Shown: positions 9,487 to 18,290 of the stretch, in pieces
How the letters are laid out: the number at the start of each line of letters is the position of its first letter
How positions within the stretch are numbered: position 1 is the stretch's first letter
Assembly (NCBI GenBank): GCA_030539275.1
Contig: JAUNSK010000004.1
Location: 62,001-126,000 of the forward strand
Origin: Oscillospiraceae bacterium
GTDB lineage: Bacteria > Bacillota > Clostridia > Oscillospirales > Ruminococcaceae
Length of the DNA: 64,000 nucleotides
Direction: 5' to 3'
The notes under the pieces: generated by a model
Database searches by the model: none
Told to the model about the DNA's origin: nothing
Seen by the model: only the letters and a program-made list of their open reading frames with translations
Translations under genes and position numbers: made by a program

Positions 9487-9515
9487 TTGACAAGCAGTAA
9501 AATATATCATATACT
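9487..9515 (+). promoter_or_regulatory. Promoter for the sialate O-acetylesterase gene
   Basis: TTGACA (9487-9492), 17-nt spacer, TATACT (9510-9515), leaving a 5' leader of roughly 60 nt before ATG 9584. The rest of the 293-nt divergent gap is AT-rich with no other structure that I can support. Confidence 0.65.
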
Positions 9516-9583
9516 TAACATAATTAAATATATAAAAATGTATAATTCAGTCATATAATGTATATTTATTCACGGAGGCAAGT

Positions 9584-11107
9584 ATGGATAAACTTAAACC
9601 TGCTGCAATATTTAAAAATAAAATGGTCCTTCAGAGAAACAAAGAAATTCTTATATGGGGTCAGGGAAAAGAATCATCTGTTGTGACTGCAAAGATAAAT
9701 GACAAAGAGTATTCATCGGTGGTCACAAACACTGACTGGTGTATCAGAATTCCTCCTATGGAAGCCGGAGGTCCGTACATACTGAAAATAACTGATAACG
9801 AGACAGAGTTTACATATGAAGACGTTATGACCGGTGAAGTCTGGTTTGCCTGCGGACAGTCAAATATGGAATTTATCCTGAGAAACTGCCCTGATTATCA
9901 CGATGTAAAAGAAGAGATAAAAAATAATCAGGATCTTGACATACGTTATTATGAAACTCCTAAGCAGTCATATTTTTCTGATAATTTCGGGGAAAATGAA
10001 GAAAACAGCGGATGGTCGAAGCTTGAAGATGATAACTTTGATTCATGGTCAGCCGTTGCTTTTTATGCAGCAAAGAAACTCGCGCAAAATCTGTCAGGTA
10101 TTACTGTTGGAATAGCTGCCTGCTTCTGGGGAGGTACCTCTGCCTCCTGCTGGTGTGATGAGGATACACTTTTATCTGACCTGGCGCTAAACGAGTATCT
10201 TACAGATTACCAGTCACAGATCGGAAACAAAAGTGATGAACTTCTTAAAAATGAATATCTGGAATATAAATCGCAGCTCAGGCAATGGGAAGCTGCCCAG
10301 GCAGAGCTTCTGCGGAAATCTCCTGACCTGACATGGAGTCAGATAGCAGAAAAAATAGGTCCTTACAAATGGTGTCCTCCGCTCGGACCTTATTCTCAGT
10401 ACAGACCAAACGGTCTGTTCCATACGATGTTCAGCCGCATGTACAGATTTTCAAAGCGCGGTATCTGGTACTATCAGGGAGAAAGTGATGACCATAAACC
10501 GAGACTTTATTATCGCTTATTTACGCGTCTCATTGAGTGCTGGCGTACTCTGTGCGAAGATGACAGTCTTCCGTTTATATTTGTTCAGCTTCCGATGTAC
10601 TCAGAACCGGGACGTGAAAATGAAACTTCCTGGGCATACATACGTGAAGCCCAGCAAAGAGTATATACAACAGTTAAAAATACAGCCATGACAGTTGCGC
10701 TTGACCTTGGTGAACACTTTAATATTCATCCGCCGGTAAAATCCGTTCTTGGAAGCAGACTTGCTGACCAGACACTCGCCTTGTGTTACGGTCACAGTGA
10801 CAAGTCCGGCCCGCTTTACAAGTCATCATTCACGCAGGGCTCTGAGATGACAGTAGAATTTTATAATTCATCAGATGGATTTGAAGTCCGCGGTGACTAT
10901 ATCAGCGGCTTTGAGCTTGCTTCATATGACAAAAAGTTCTATAAGGCAAGTGCCGTTATAGATAATGACAGGATACGTCTGACATCAGAAAATGTTGCAC
11001 AGCCTGTTTACTTAAGATACAACTTTGTAAACTATGCAGACGTAACACTGTACGGCAAAAACGGCATTCCTGCAGCTCCGTTTCGAACCTCACTAACTGA
11101 CGAATAA
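9584..11107 (+). CDS. Sialate O-acetylesterase (SASA/SGNH family), cytoplasmic
   Basis: 507 residues, preceded by GGAGG 7 nt before ATG. The nucleophile block is GEVWFACGQSNM with Ser93. Further family blocks are GIAACFWGGTSASCW, a WYYQGESD stretch, and the D-x-x-H type pair near NIHPPVK. The N-terminal 80 residues are a beta-sandwich domain usual for this family. There is no signal peptide, so it acts inside the cell, removing acetyl groups from imported sialic acid or acetylated sugars; the true substrate is unknown. No sialic acid genes are nearby. It stands alone between its promoter and a bidirectional terminator. Confidence 0.85.
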   Translation: MDKLKPAAIFKNKMVLQRNKEILIWGQGKESSVVTAKINDKEYSSVVTNTDWCIRIPPMEAGGPYILKITDNETEFTYEDVMTGEVWFACGQSNMEFILRNCPDYHDVKEEIKNNQDLDIRYYETPKQSYFSDNFGENEENSGWSKLEDDNFDSWSAVAFYAAKKLAQNLSGITVGIAACFWGGTSASCWCDEDTLLSDLALNEYLTDYQSQIGNKSDELLKNEYLEYKSQLRQWEAAQAELLRKSPDLTWSQIAEKIGPYKWCPPLGPYSQYRPNGLFHTMFSRMYRFSKRGIWYYQGESDDHKPRLYYRLFTRLIECWRTLCEDDSLPFIFVQLPMYSEPGRENETSWAYIREAQQRVYTTVKNTAMTVALDLGEHFNIHPPVKSVLGSRLADQTLALCYGHSDKSGPLYKSSFTQGSEMTVEFYNSSDGFEVRGDYISGFELASYDKKFYKASAVIDNDRIRLTSENVAQPVYLRYNFVNYADVTLYGKNGIPAAPFRTSLTDE

Positions 11108-11114
11108 TAAAAAT

Positions 11115-11150
11115 CAGCCATAAGGCATGTTTCGATATGCCTTATGGCTG
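11115..11150. terminator. Bidirectional terminator between convergent genes
   Basis: A perfect 14-bp stem (11115-11128 with 11137-11150) with an 8-nt loop sits between the esterase and Mrp stops. A-rich sequence to the left gives T on the minus strand; the right side is only moderately T-rich. Confidence 0.75.
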
Positions 11151-11165
11151 TATTAGTCTTAAATA

Positions 11166-12002
11166 TTATTTATCAAGCGGTACTGCTTCTTCAACAGCTG
11201 AAAATGCATCCTTAAGCCAGTCAGCATCTTCACACAGTTCAATAGTACCTGCATCACATGCTGCAGCGATCTGCGGTTTTACAGGTATTTTAGCAAGAGC
11301 CTTTATGCCGTATTCCTGAGCTGCTGCTTCAAGTCTGCTCTCGCCGTAAATGTTGATCTTATTGTGACAGCAGTCACACTCAACATAGCTCATATTTTCT
11401 ACAAGTCCGATAATCGGAATGTTCATCATATTTGCCATCTTGACAGCCTTGCCGACGATCATTGAAACAAGCTCCTGAGGAGATGTTACAATTACGATTC
11501 CGTCAACAGGAATTGACTGAAATACAGTAAGCGGAACATCACCTGTTCCCGGAGGCATATCAATAAACATATAATCTACATCATCCCAGATCACGTCTGT
11601 CCAGAACTGCTTTACTGTTCCGGCAATAACCGGTCCGCGCCATACAACAGGATCTGTATCGTTTTCAACAAGAAGGTTAAGAGACATAAGCTCTATTCCT
11701 GTTTTTGTTACTGCAGGCAGGATTCCGTGATCATTTCCCTGGGCTTTGCTTTTTATTCCGAATGCCTTAGGAATTGATGGTCCTGTAATATCAGCATCGA
11801 GTATCGCTGTTTTATATCCATTGCGGTTTGCCGCAACTGCCAGAGTAGATGTTACCAGTGACTTACCTACTCCACCCTTACCGCTTACAACGGCTATTAC
11901 TTTTTTTACATGTGAAAATTCATTTGTCTGTTCGATAAGGCTCTGCTTTTCGCTGCATTTGCTTGAACAGGATGAACAGTCATGTGTACATTCTTCGCTC
12001 AT
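11166..12002 (-). CDS. Mrp/NBP35 family P-loop ATPase (Fe-S cluster carrier)
   Basis: 278 residues with the deviant Walker A SGKGGVGKSLVTSTLA near residue 40, DADITGPSIPKAFGI, and MFIDMPPGTGDVPLT. The N-terminus has four cysteines (C-x3-C-x2-C-x3-C in the first 16 residues), and a C-x-C-C group (YVECDCCHNK) lies near residue 205, the family's bridging cluster site. Proteins of this group carry Fe-S clusters to apo-enzymes in the cytoplasm. It is monocistronic as far as can be seen, convergent with the esterase gene. Confidence 0.9.
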   Translation of the reverse strand: MSEECTHDCSSCSSKCSEKQSLIEQTNEFSHVKKVIAVVSGKGGVGKSLVTSTLAVAANRNGYKTAILDADITGPSIPKAFGIKSKAQGNDHGILPAVTKTGIELMSLNLLVENDTDPVVWRGPVIAGTVKQFWTDVIWDDVDYMFIDMPPGTGDVPLTVFQSIPVDGIVIVTSPQELVSMIVGKAVKMANMMNIPIIGLVENMSYVECDCCHNKINIYGESRLEAAAQEYGIKALAKIPVKPQIAAACDAGTIELCEDADWLKDAFSAVEEAVPLDK

Positions 12003-12119
12003 TGAAAAATTGTCCTTTCGGTTGAAAATTTGCCTGGAAACATGGCAGCCTGACTGCCGTATTTCACACTCATTATTATATTATAGCAAATACTTATGCA
12101 TAATTCAACAAAAAAAATA

Positions 12120-13136
12120 TTATTTATTTTTAGTGCTTTCCGGCTTTGTTTTTTTCTTTGCCTGTTCAAGCTTTACCTTGTTTCCGTTTCCGTATACAGA
12201 AATTCCATCGATGCTTCTGATAAAGTTTGAAAATCTGCTGAAGCCATAATCCTTCAGACTGAAGTCCTTATGTTTTTTCTTGAGTGCATCGTGTATTTTT
12301 GAAAGATTGCTTACCTCTCCGCCGCAGCCCATAATAAAATCTATAATTTCCCTGCGTACCATGTCAATGCTTACGTCATTTTTCATGGTTACATAGAACT
12401 TGTTTCCTTCTTCAAGCAGATTTATTTTTTTGAATTCTTCACGCATCAGAACACTAAGCTTTGTATAACCGTAATTTCTTACATCGAAGTCAGTAAACTG
12501 TTTACCGAGCAGAGATCCGACCTCACCTAGCGTTACTGTGTCAGATTCAACTATCCTGTTCATAACAGCTTCCTGGATCTTTTCGAGCGGAGTGACATTC
12601 GGTGTTTCGCACAGAACGCTCTTGTCGTCCTCAGGCGTCTTTCTGTGTTCATCAGTTTTCGGCTTCTCTGACTCCTCGGTTTTCGGTATATCAGGTGCTA
12701 TCAGATCAAGATGTACGAACTTGTTGCATGCCTTTGTCAGAGCTATTGGTGTTTTCGATTCACCCATACCTATAACAAAAGCCTGTGATTCACGCAGCCT
12801 CATAGCAAGCTTCGTAAAATCACTGTCGCTTGTAATAATGCAGAAAATATCAACATTTTTAGTATATAGTATATCCATTGCATCTATGACCATTGCCATA
12901 TCTGTTGCATTTTTTCCTGCAGTATAGTCAAACTGCTGAATAGGCTGTATTGAATACTCAAGAAGAATTCTCTCATCCCATTTGTATGTTTTCTGCCAGT
13001 TACCGTAGATTCTTCTTATTGATACTGTTCCGTATGAATTCAGTTCATCAAATATGCTCTTTACATACTTTGCACTGACATTATCAGCATCAATAAGCAG
13101 CGCGATATTTTTATCCTCCAAATTTAATCCCCCCAT
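12120..13136 (-). CDS. NYN-domain putative RNase with two OST-HTH/LOTUS domains
   Basis: 338 residues. Residues 8-150 are a NYN/LabA-type PIN-like domain with acidic residues in ALLIDADNVS (D16, D18), TDMAMVIDAMDILY and CIITSDSDFTKLAMRLRE. A charged linker (150-185) leads to two winged-helix OST-HTH repeats (about 185-250 and 255-325), each with the ending pattern NYGYTKLSVLMRE or DYGFSRFSNFIRS. The architecture is that of bacterial LabA/MARF1-like proteins, thought to bind and cut RNA. No partner gene is visible. It has its own promoter and is divergent from the ECF sigma operon. Confidence 0.88.
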   Translation of the reverse strand: MGGLNLEDKNIALLIDADNVSAKYVKSIFDELNSYGTVSIRRIYGNWQKTYKWDERILLEYSIQPIQQFDYTAGKNATDMAMVIDAMDILYTKNVDIFCIITSDSDFTKLAMRLRESQAFVIGMGESKTPIALTKACNKFVHLDLIAPDIPKTEESEKPKTDEHRKTPEDDKSVLCETPNVTPLEKIQEAVMNRIVESDTVTLGEVGSLLGKQFTDFDVRNYGYTKLSVLMREEFKKINLLEEGNKFYVTMKNDVSIDMVRREIIDFIMGCGGEVSNLSKIHDALKKKHKDFSLKDYGFSRFSNFIRSIDGISVYGNGNKVKLEQAKKKTKPESTKNK

Positions 13137-13162
13137 AATTCTTTTACATTTCCATTATTTAT

Positions 13163-13192
13163 ATTATAACAAAATTTTTTATTAAACGTCAA
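13163..13192 (-). promoter_or_regulatory. Promoter for the NYN/LOTUS gene
   Basis: Minus strand TTGACG (13187-13192), 18-nt spacer, TATAAT (13163-13168), about 27 nt before the ATG at 13136. Confidence 0.65.
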
Positions 13193-13264
13193 GGAAAATT
13201 TTATTTCAGAGGCGCACATTCTGTGCATGCAAAACGTTATACACTATGAAAAGAGGTTTTAAAA

Positions 13265-13723
13265 GTGAATGAACTTAGTGATTTATATGACAAGCTGTAC
13301 CGTTACTGCTATTACAAAACAAACAACTCATTTGCCGCCGAGGACATCACACAGGAAACCTTTCTTCGGTATTTTGCACAGAAAACAAAAATAAACAGAC
13401 AATACATGATTAGATACCTGTACACCATAGCTAAAAATCTTTGTATAGACAGTTACCGCAAAGTAAAGATGCAGGAGCTGACAGATGAACTGCCTGATAA
13501 GGATTTTTCCGAAAGTTCTGACACCAGGGTTGTCGTCAGACAGGCCATAAAAGAATTGCCTCCCATGCAGAGTGAAGTACTTATTCTGAGATATGTAAAC
13601 GGTCTTTATGTAAATGATACAGCAGCTATAATGAATCTTTCAAGGTTCAGTGTTTACCGGATCGAAAAAGCAGCAGTACGGGCCTTAAAAGAAAAACTTG
13701 AGAAGGAGGATTTTCATGGATAA
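13265..13723 (+). CDS. ECF-type RNA polymerase sigma factor
   Basis: 152 residues from GTG 13265, with AGAGG 9 nt upstream. Region 2 (YRYCYYKTNNSFAAEDITQE, LRYFAQKT) and region 4 (LPPMQSEVLILRYVNGL, then the helix-turn-helix MNLSRFSVYRIEKAAVRAL) are both present, with a short linker as in ECF sigmas. It is the first gene of a four-gene plus-strand run; the next start overlaps its end by 8 nt. The sigma factor probably controls this exporter operon in response to an envelope or antibiotic signal, which is inference. Confidence 0.88.
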   Translation: MNELSDLYDKLYRYCYYKTNNSFAAEDITQETFLRYFAQKTKINRQYMIRYLYTIAKNLCIDSYRKVKMQELTDELPDKDFSESSDTRVVVRQAIKELPPMQSEVLILRYVNGLYVNDTAAIMNLSRFSVYRIEKAAVRALKEKLEKEDFHG

Positions 13724-14465
13724 AAAACTTAAGCAAAAACTGTCAACTGCATATGATCTTGAATCATCAGAGAAACGGGATAGATTTCTTAAAGATCTCC
13801 ATTATCCTAAAATGAATATATTTGACTTTGTACTGGCACAGTTTGCTTATATAAGGAAACGTGTATGGCTTGCAGCTGCATGTTTTTTATTACTGACTGT
13901 CTGCGGACTTGATCTGATAAATGAAACGCCTAACTTTATTTTCTCACAAGGCATTATCTCAGCTGCAGCAGCAGCCGTACCTTATCTTTGCCTATTATCA
14001 GCTGCAGAGATATCCCGCTCTTCACGCTGCCTGATGACTGATATTGAAGCAGGGTGCCGTTTCGGTCTGAGTCATCTCATTCTTGCAAGAATGCTTATTC
14101 TCGGAGTATACAATATACTTGTTCTCATAATTTCTGTACTGATATTCAGTTCATTTTATGGTTTTGATATCTTCATCACAACGCTCAGGATATTCGTCCC
14201 GTTTACAGCAGTGAGCGCACTGTCTCTTTATTCAATAAATCACTTCCCATCCCTTACTGATATATATGTATGTGCAGTAATTGCTGTACTGACGAGCATT
14301 ATCATCGTTCTGTCGGGCAGCAGCTTTAATTATGAGACAAACAGATTATGTATTTCAGCTATGATCACCGCTCTTGCTGCAGGAGCATTCTTAGCAGCAG
14401 TTGAATGCAGACAGATAATAAGAAAACAGGAGGACAGGCAATGGAACTTAAAATTGACTCAGTAA
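13716..14465 (+). CDS. Polytopic membrane protein, possible anti-sigma or exporter partner
   Basis: 249 residues from ATG 13716, preceded by AAGGAGG at 7 nt; an upstream ATG at 13698 lies before that site. A charged cytoplasmic head of about 45 residues is followed by six hydrophobic segments (about 55-75, 87-105, 130-155, 165-185, 192-210, 217-235). I do not recognise a family. Its place between an ECF sigma gene and an ABC exporter suggests a membrane anti-sigma factor or a sensor that holds the sigma factor through its N-terminal head. No zinc-finger motif of the classic anti-sigma type is present. Confidence 0.6.
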   Translation: MDKKLKQKLSTAYDLESSEKRDRFLKDLHYPKMNIFDFVLAQFAYIRKRVWLAAACFLLLTVCGLDLINETPNFIFSQGIISAAAAAVPYLCLLSAAEISRSSRCLMTDIEAGCRFGLSHLILARMLILGVYNILVLIISVLIFSSFYGFDIFITTLRIFVPFTAVSALSLYSINHFPSLTDIYVCAVIAVLTSIIIVLSGSSFNYETNRLCISAMITALAAGAFLAAVECRQIIRKQEDRQWNLKLTQ

Positions 14466-15313
14466 CAAAGAAATTTGCAGAAAAAACAGCATGTGATAAT
14501 GTGTCCCTTGATCTGAGAAACGGCATTTATGGTCTTCTCGGATCAAACGGAGCAGGAAAAACAACTCTTATGCGTATGATGTGCGGAGTAATGCGTCCTG
14601 ACAGCGGTACTATATCATACAATGGCATCGATGTAAGTCACGAGGATTACAGGGACTTATTAGGCTATCTGCCACAGGACTTCGGTTACTATCCTGAATT
14701 TACTGCGATGGACTTTCTCCTCTATATTTCAGCTCTTAAAGGGATCCCCAAAAAGCGTGCAAAGGAAAAATCAGAGGAACTGCTCGAACTGACAGCACTT
14801 ACAGAAGTAATAAAGAAAAAAATCAAGACATTTTCAGGAGGCATGAAGCAGAGGCTCGGAATTGCACAGGCAATGCTCAATGATCCTCAGATACTTATCC
14901 TTGACGAACCGACAGCAGGCCTTGACCCTAAGGAACGTATACGTTTCAGAAATCTCATTTCAGGGATGAGCTCCAAACGAATAGTGCTGCTGTCTACTCA
15001 TATCGTATCAGACATAGAGCATATTGCTGACACAATCCTTATTATGAAATCAGGACATCTTATCCAGAACGGCCAGCTCGGTGATATATTGAAAGCTATT
15101 GAATCAAAAGTCTGGGAGTGTACAGTAAGTAATGATAAAGCTCTCGGATTTTCTGAGAAATATCCTGTAATAAACCTGAGAAATGAACAGGACGGCGTAT
15201 TTATGAGGCTGGTCAGCGATGAAAAGCCATGTGTCAACGCAGTAAGCAAAGAGGCTGCTCTTGAGGATCTGTATCTGTATTATTTCTGCGAGGAAAGAGA
15301 GGAGAAAAAATGA
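14441..15313 (+). CDS. ABC transporter ATP-binding protein
   Basis: 290 residues from ATG 14441, with AGGAGG 7 nt upstream; it overlaps the end of the preceding gene by 25 nt. Walker A is GLLGSNGAGKTTLMRMM, the Q-loop lies in LPQDFGYYPEFTA, the signature is FSGGMKQRLGIAQAM, and Walker B is ILILDEPTAGLDP, followed by the H-loop LSTHIVSDIE. The C-terminal 70 residues are an accessory domain typical of DrrA/CcmA-like exporters. With the permease downstream, whose ATG overlaps its stop, it forms a heteromeric drug, peptide or bacteriocin exporter. The substrate is unknown. Confidence 0.92.
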   Translation: MELKIDSVTKKFAEKTACDNVSLDLRNGIYGLLGSNGAGKTTLMRMMCGVMRPDSGTISYNGIDVSHEDYRDLLGYLPQDFGYYPEFTAMDFLLYISALKGIPKKRAKEKSEELLELTALTEVIKKKIKTFSGGMKQRLGIAQAMLNDPQILILDEPTAGLDPKERIRFRNLISGMSSKRIVLLSTHIVSDIEHIADTILIMKSGHLIQNGQLGDILKAIESKVWECTVSNDKALGFSEKYPVINLRNEQDGVFMRLVSDEKPCVNAVSKEAALEDLYLYYFCEEREEKK

Positions 15314-16530
15314 ATATATTTTATGATCTTGTAAGATTTGAGTTCAAAAAATCTGTATTCAGAAAAAGCTCGGCAATAGCAATAATTATAGGATTAATAG
15401 TATCCGCATTAAGTGTCTACGGCACTATTTTAGGAAACAGCTATGACCGTGACGGGAATGTAGTATGTTCAAAATATGATGAGATGGTCACTGACCGCAG
15501 TTATGCCAGAAAACTGTCCGGGCGTGAAATTGATGCAGATCTTATAGAAGAAGCCCGGACTGCCTATGCATCTGTTCCGCAGACTGATTCGCAGACATAT
15601 TATACTGACACAAAAGAGTATCAGGAAAAAGCACGTCAGTACAGTGAGATCTTCAATATCGTCAGAAATGTAACTTCGCCGCACATGAGTATGGAGGAGT
15701 TTCAGAAGCTTACCCCGCAAACAGCCGGGCATATTTATGAAATGCGCAGTGAGCTGCAGTCGCAGCTATTAAACGATACTTCTATGAGTGAAAATGCTAA
15801 AAGTTTTGTTCTTAAAAAGGACTCAGAGATAACAACTCCGTTTAAATATGACTATACAGACGGCTACAGAAGATTTATGGTCATTATGTACTCAACTGCA
15901 ATGATATCTGCTGCAGTGTGTGCAATAATTCTGGCACCTGTTTTCTCAGGAGAGTTCGGGGCAAATACTGCACCTATAATTCTGAGTACAAAGCATGGAA
16001 AGGGAAAGCTTATCCGTGCAAAACTGACTGTAGTTTTTCTCATCACCGTCTCATTTACACTGCTTCTGATGCTTATAAATTACGCTGAGTGCATGCTAAT
16101 GTGGGGGCGTGACGGTGCCTCATCACCGATACAGCTTATGTACATGCTGATACCTTATAACATGACGTATTTAAGCGCTGCAGCTATATACTGCCTCAGC
16201 ATCCTGTGTGCCTGCATTATGTCATCTGCACTGACTGCACTTCTTTCGTCTAAACTCAGGTCTTCATTCGCAGTTATAGTAATTATTTCTCTTACTCTTA
16301 TTGTACCAATGTTTATTCATGTTTCAGAAAATAATATCCTGTTATACGATCTTTTGCAGCTGCTCCCTTCAAACATGATGAATATATGGGCTGTCGTTTC
16401 ATCAAATCAGTACGAGATCGCCGGACTTGTAATACCTCCGTATATTTTCATGCCTGCATTTGCAATTATGATCAGCGCTTTGACCATCCCGTTTTCATAT
16501 GCAGGATTTTCACGTCAGAAGATAAGCTGA
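15310..16530 (+). CDS. ABC-2 type permease
   Basis: 406 residues; its ATG overlaps the ATPase stop as ATGA. One transmembrane segment (about 22-42) is followed by an extracytoplasmic domain of about 150 residues and then five to six further segments between 190 and 400, the usual ABC-2 export permease plan. The large loop (residues 45-190, charged, no Cys) could contact substrate or a peptide ligand. It ends the sigma-operon; the ABC-F gene downstream has its own promoter. Confidence 0.85.
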   Translation: MNIFYDLVRFEFKKSVFRKSSAIAIIIGLIVSALSVYGTILGNSYDRDGNVVCSKYDEMVTDRSYARKLSGREIDADLIEEARTAYASVPQTDSQTYYTDTKEYQEKARQYSEIFNIVRNVTSPHMSMEEFQKLTPQTAGHIYEMRSELQSQLLNDTSMSENAKSFVLKKDSEITTPFKYDYTDGYRRFMVIMYSTAMISAAVCAIILAPVFSGEFGANTAPIILSTKHGKGKLIRAKLTVVFLITVSFTLLLMLINYAECMLMWGRDGASSPIQLMYMLIPYNMTYLSAAAIYCLSILCACIMSSALTALLSSKLRSSFAVIVIISLTLIVPMFIHVSENNILLYDLLQLLPSNMMNIWAVVSSNQYEIAGLVIPPYIFMPAFAIMISALTIPFSYAGFSRQKIS

Positions 16531-16545
16531 AATTTAACGTGAACA

Positions 16546-16574
16546 TTGACTCAGCTGTTTTATTATGATATACT
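16546..16574 (+). promoter_or_regulatory. Promoter for the ABC-F gene
   Basis: TTGACT (16546-16551), 17-nt spacer, TATACT (16569-16574), about 50 nt before ATG 16627. This separates the ABC-F gene from the sigma/ABC operon. Confidence 0.65.
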
Positions 16575-16626
16575 TTTACTTGCTGACTGCGAAAAAAAAT
16601 GAAATATAAGAAAGGCTAAAGTATTT

Positions 16627-18180
16627 ATGAGTATTTTAACAGTTGAAAATGTCTCGCACGGCTTTGGTGCGCGAAAAATACTTGAGGATTCCTCTTTCAG
16701 ACTTCTCAAGGGAGAACATATCGGACTGGTAGGAGCAAACGGAGAAGGAAAAACTACTTTTCTTAATATAATTACCGGCAAAATATCACCGGACGAAGGG
16801 AAAATCGAATGGTGCAAGCACATAACCACCGGATATCTGGATCAGTACAGTACACTGACACCCGGCAAAACAATAAGGGACGTTCTTAAAGAAGCTTTTA
16901 TTCATCTTACAGAACTTGAAGCTGAAATGATGAATCTTTATGAGAAAATGTCAGACGCGTCAGATGATGAAATGTCATCACTGATGGAAGAAGTCGGCGA
17001 GATTCAGGAGATGCTTGAACAGAGCGGATACTATACGATCGACAGCAAAATAACCGAATATGCCAACGGTCTCGGACTCGGTGATATAGGTCTTGACCAT
17101 GACGTTTCCGAGCTGTCAGGCGGACAGAGAGCTAAGGTACTTCTTACAAAGCTGTTGCTTGAGAACCCTATGATACTTATTCTTGACGAGCCAACAAACT
17201 TCCTTGATGAAAATCATATAGCATGGCTTCAGAATTTTCTGCAGAACTATGAAAATGCATTTATCCTTGTTTCACACGACGTTCCTTTCATGAACAGTGT
17301 CGTAAACGTAATATACAATATTGAAAATGCTGTACTTACAAGATATACAGGAAACTATGAAGAATTCAGGAGAATGTATGAGCTTAAAAAGAGACAGACT
17401 GAACAGGCATATGAAAAACAGCAGAAGGAAATTGCTAACCTTCAGGACTTCATAGCCCGCAACAAAGCAAGAGTTGCAACAACAAATATGGCAAAATCCC
17501 GTCAGAAGAAACTTGACAAGATGGATATAATAACAATAGCACCTGAAAAGATCAAACCTGTATTTTCATTCAAGTCTGCACGAACACCGGGACGAGTTGT
17601 AATTGATGCTCACGACCTTATACTCGGTTATGATGAGCCGCTCACCAGAGCTGTTGATCTTCAGGTAGAAAGAAATCAGAAGATAGCCATCCGCGGTGTA
17701 AACGGTCTCGGCAAATCAACTCTGCTAAAGACTCTTCTCGGCATAATTAAACCTATTCAGGGAACTATTGAACTTGATCAGTTTGTCAAGTTCGGCTACT
17801 TTGAGCAGGAAGAAGAAGCATCAAGCAAAACTGCACTCCAGGAGATCTGGGACGAATACCCTGCAATGACAAATGCGGAAGTACGTGCAGCTCTTGCAAA
17901 ATGCGGACTGACTAACGAACATATTACTTCTCAGATGAAGGTATTGTCAGGCGGTGAAAATGCCAAAGTAAGGATCTGCCGTCTTATGCTCAGCGAATAC
18001 AACCTTCTGATCTTTGATGAACCTACAAATCATCTTGATGTTGCTGCAAAGGATGCACTCAAAGAAGCAATACAGAAATACAAAGGAACCGTACTACTTG
18101 TAAGCCATGAACCTGAGTTCTATAACGACGTGGCTACTGATGTATGGAATCTGGAGAACTGGACAACAAAGATCGTATAA
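16627..18180 (+). CDS. ABC-F family ribosome-associated ATPase
   Basis: 517 residues with two complete nucleotide-binding domains and no membrane segment. NBD1 has GLVGANGEGKTTFLNI, LSGGQRAKVLLTKLL and ILILDEPTNFLD; NBD2 has IRGVNGLGKSTLLKTL, LSGGENAKVRICRLM and LLIFDEPTNHLD. The linker between them (about 235-320) is long, basic and helical, as in factors that enter the ribosomal E site. It most resembles the YbiT-type housekeeping branch rather than the antibiotic-resistance branches, judged by eye only. It lies just downstream of an exporter operon but has its own promoter. Confidence 0.9.
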   Translation: MSILTVENVSHGFGARKILEDSSFRLLKGEHIGLVGANGEGKTTFLNIITGKISPDEGKIEWCKHITTGYLDQYSTLTPGKTIRDVLKEAFIHLTELEAEMMNLYEKMSDASDDEMSSLMEEVGEIQEMLEQSGYYTIDSKITEYANGLGLGDIGLDHDVSELSGGQRAKVLLTKLLLENPMILILDEPTNFLDENHIAWLQNFLQNYENAFILVSHDVPFMNSVVNVIYNIENAVLTRYTGNYEEFRRMYELKKRQTEQAYEKQQKEIANLQDFIARNKARVATTNMAKSRQKKLDKMDIITIAPEKIKPVFSFKSARTPGRVVIDAHDLILGYDEPLTRAVDLQVERNQKIAIRGVNGLGKSTLLKTLLGIIKPIQGTIELDQFVKFGYFEQEEEASSKTALQEIWDEYPAMTNAEVRAALAKCGLTNEHITSQMKVLSGGENAKVRICRLMLSEYNLLIFDEPTNHLDVAAKDALKEAIQKYKGTVLLVSHEPEFYNDVATDVWNLENWTTKIV

Positions 18181-18233
18181 AAAATGCTTTTTATTAGATA
18201 CATCTTCCGGTACTGCAATTATAAATAATCAGA

Positions 18234-18274
18234 AAAACCCGTTTCATGACATTGATCAACTGTCATGACAACGG
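18234..18274. terminator. Bidirectional terminator, ABC-F and DUF4405 genes
   Basis: A stem of about 16 bp with one bulge (arms 18236-18250 and 18251-18267, loop near 18251) ends in eight T on the plus strand and is flanked by A on the left, serving both convergent units. Confidence 0.85.
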
Positions 18275-18290
18275 GTTTTTTTTATATAGT

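Noticed and set aside
16627..18180. ABC-F protein as a resistance gene of the sigma/ABC operon
   Set aside because: It has its own promoter and resembles housekeeping YbiT-type factors more than resistance types.
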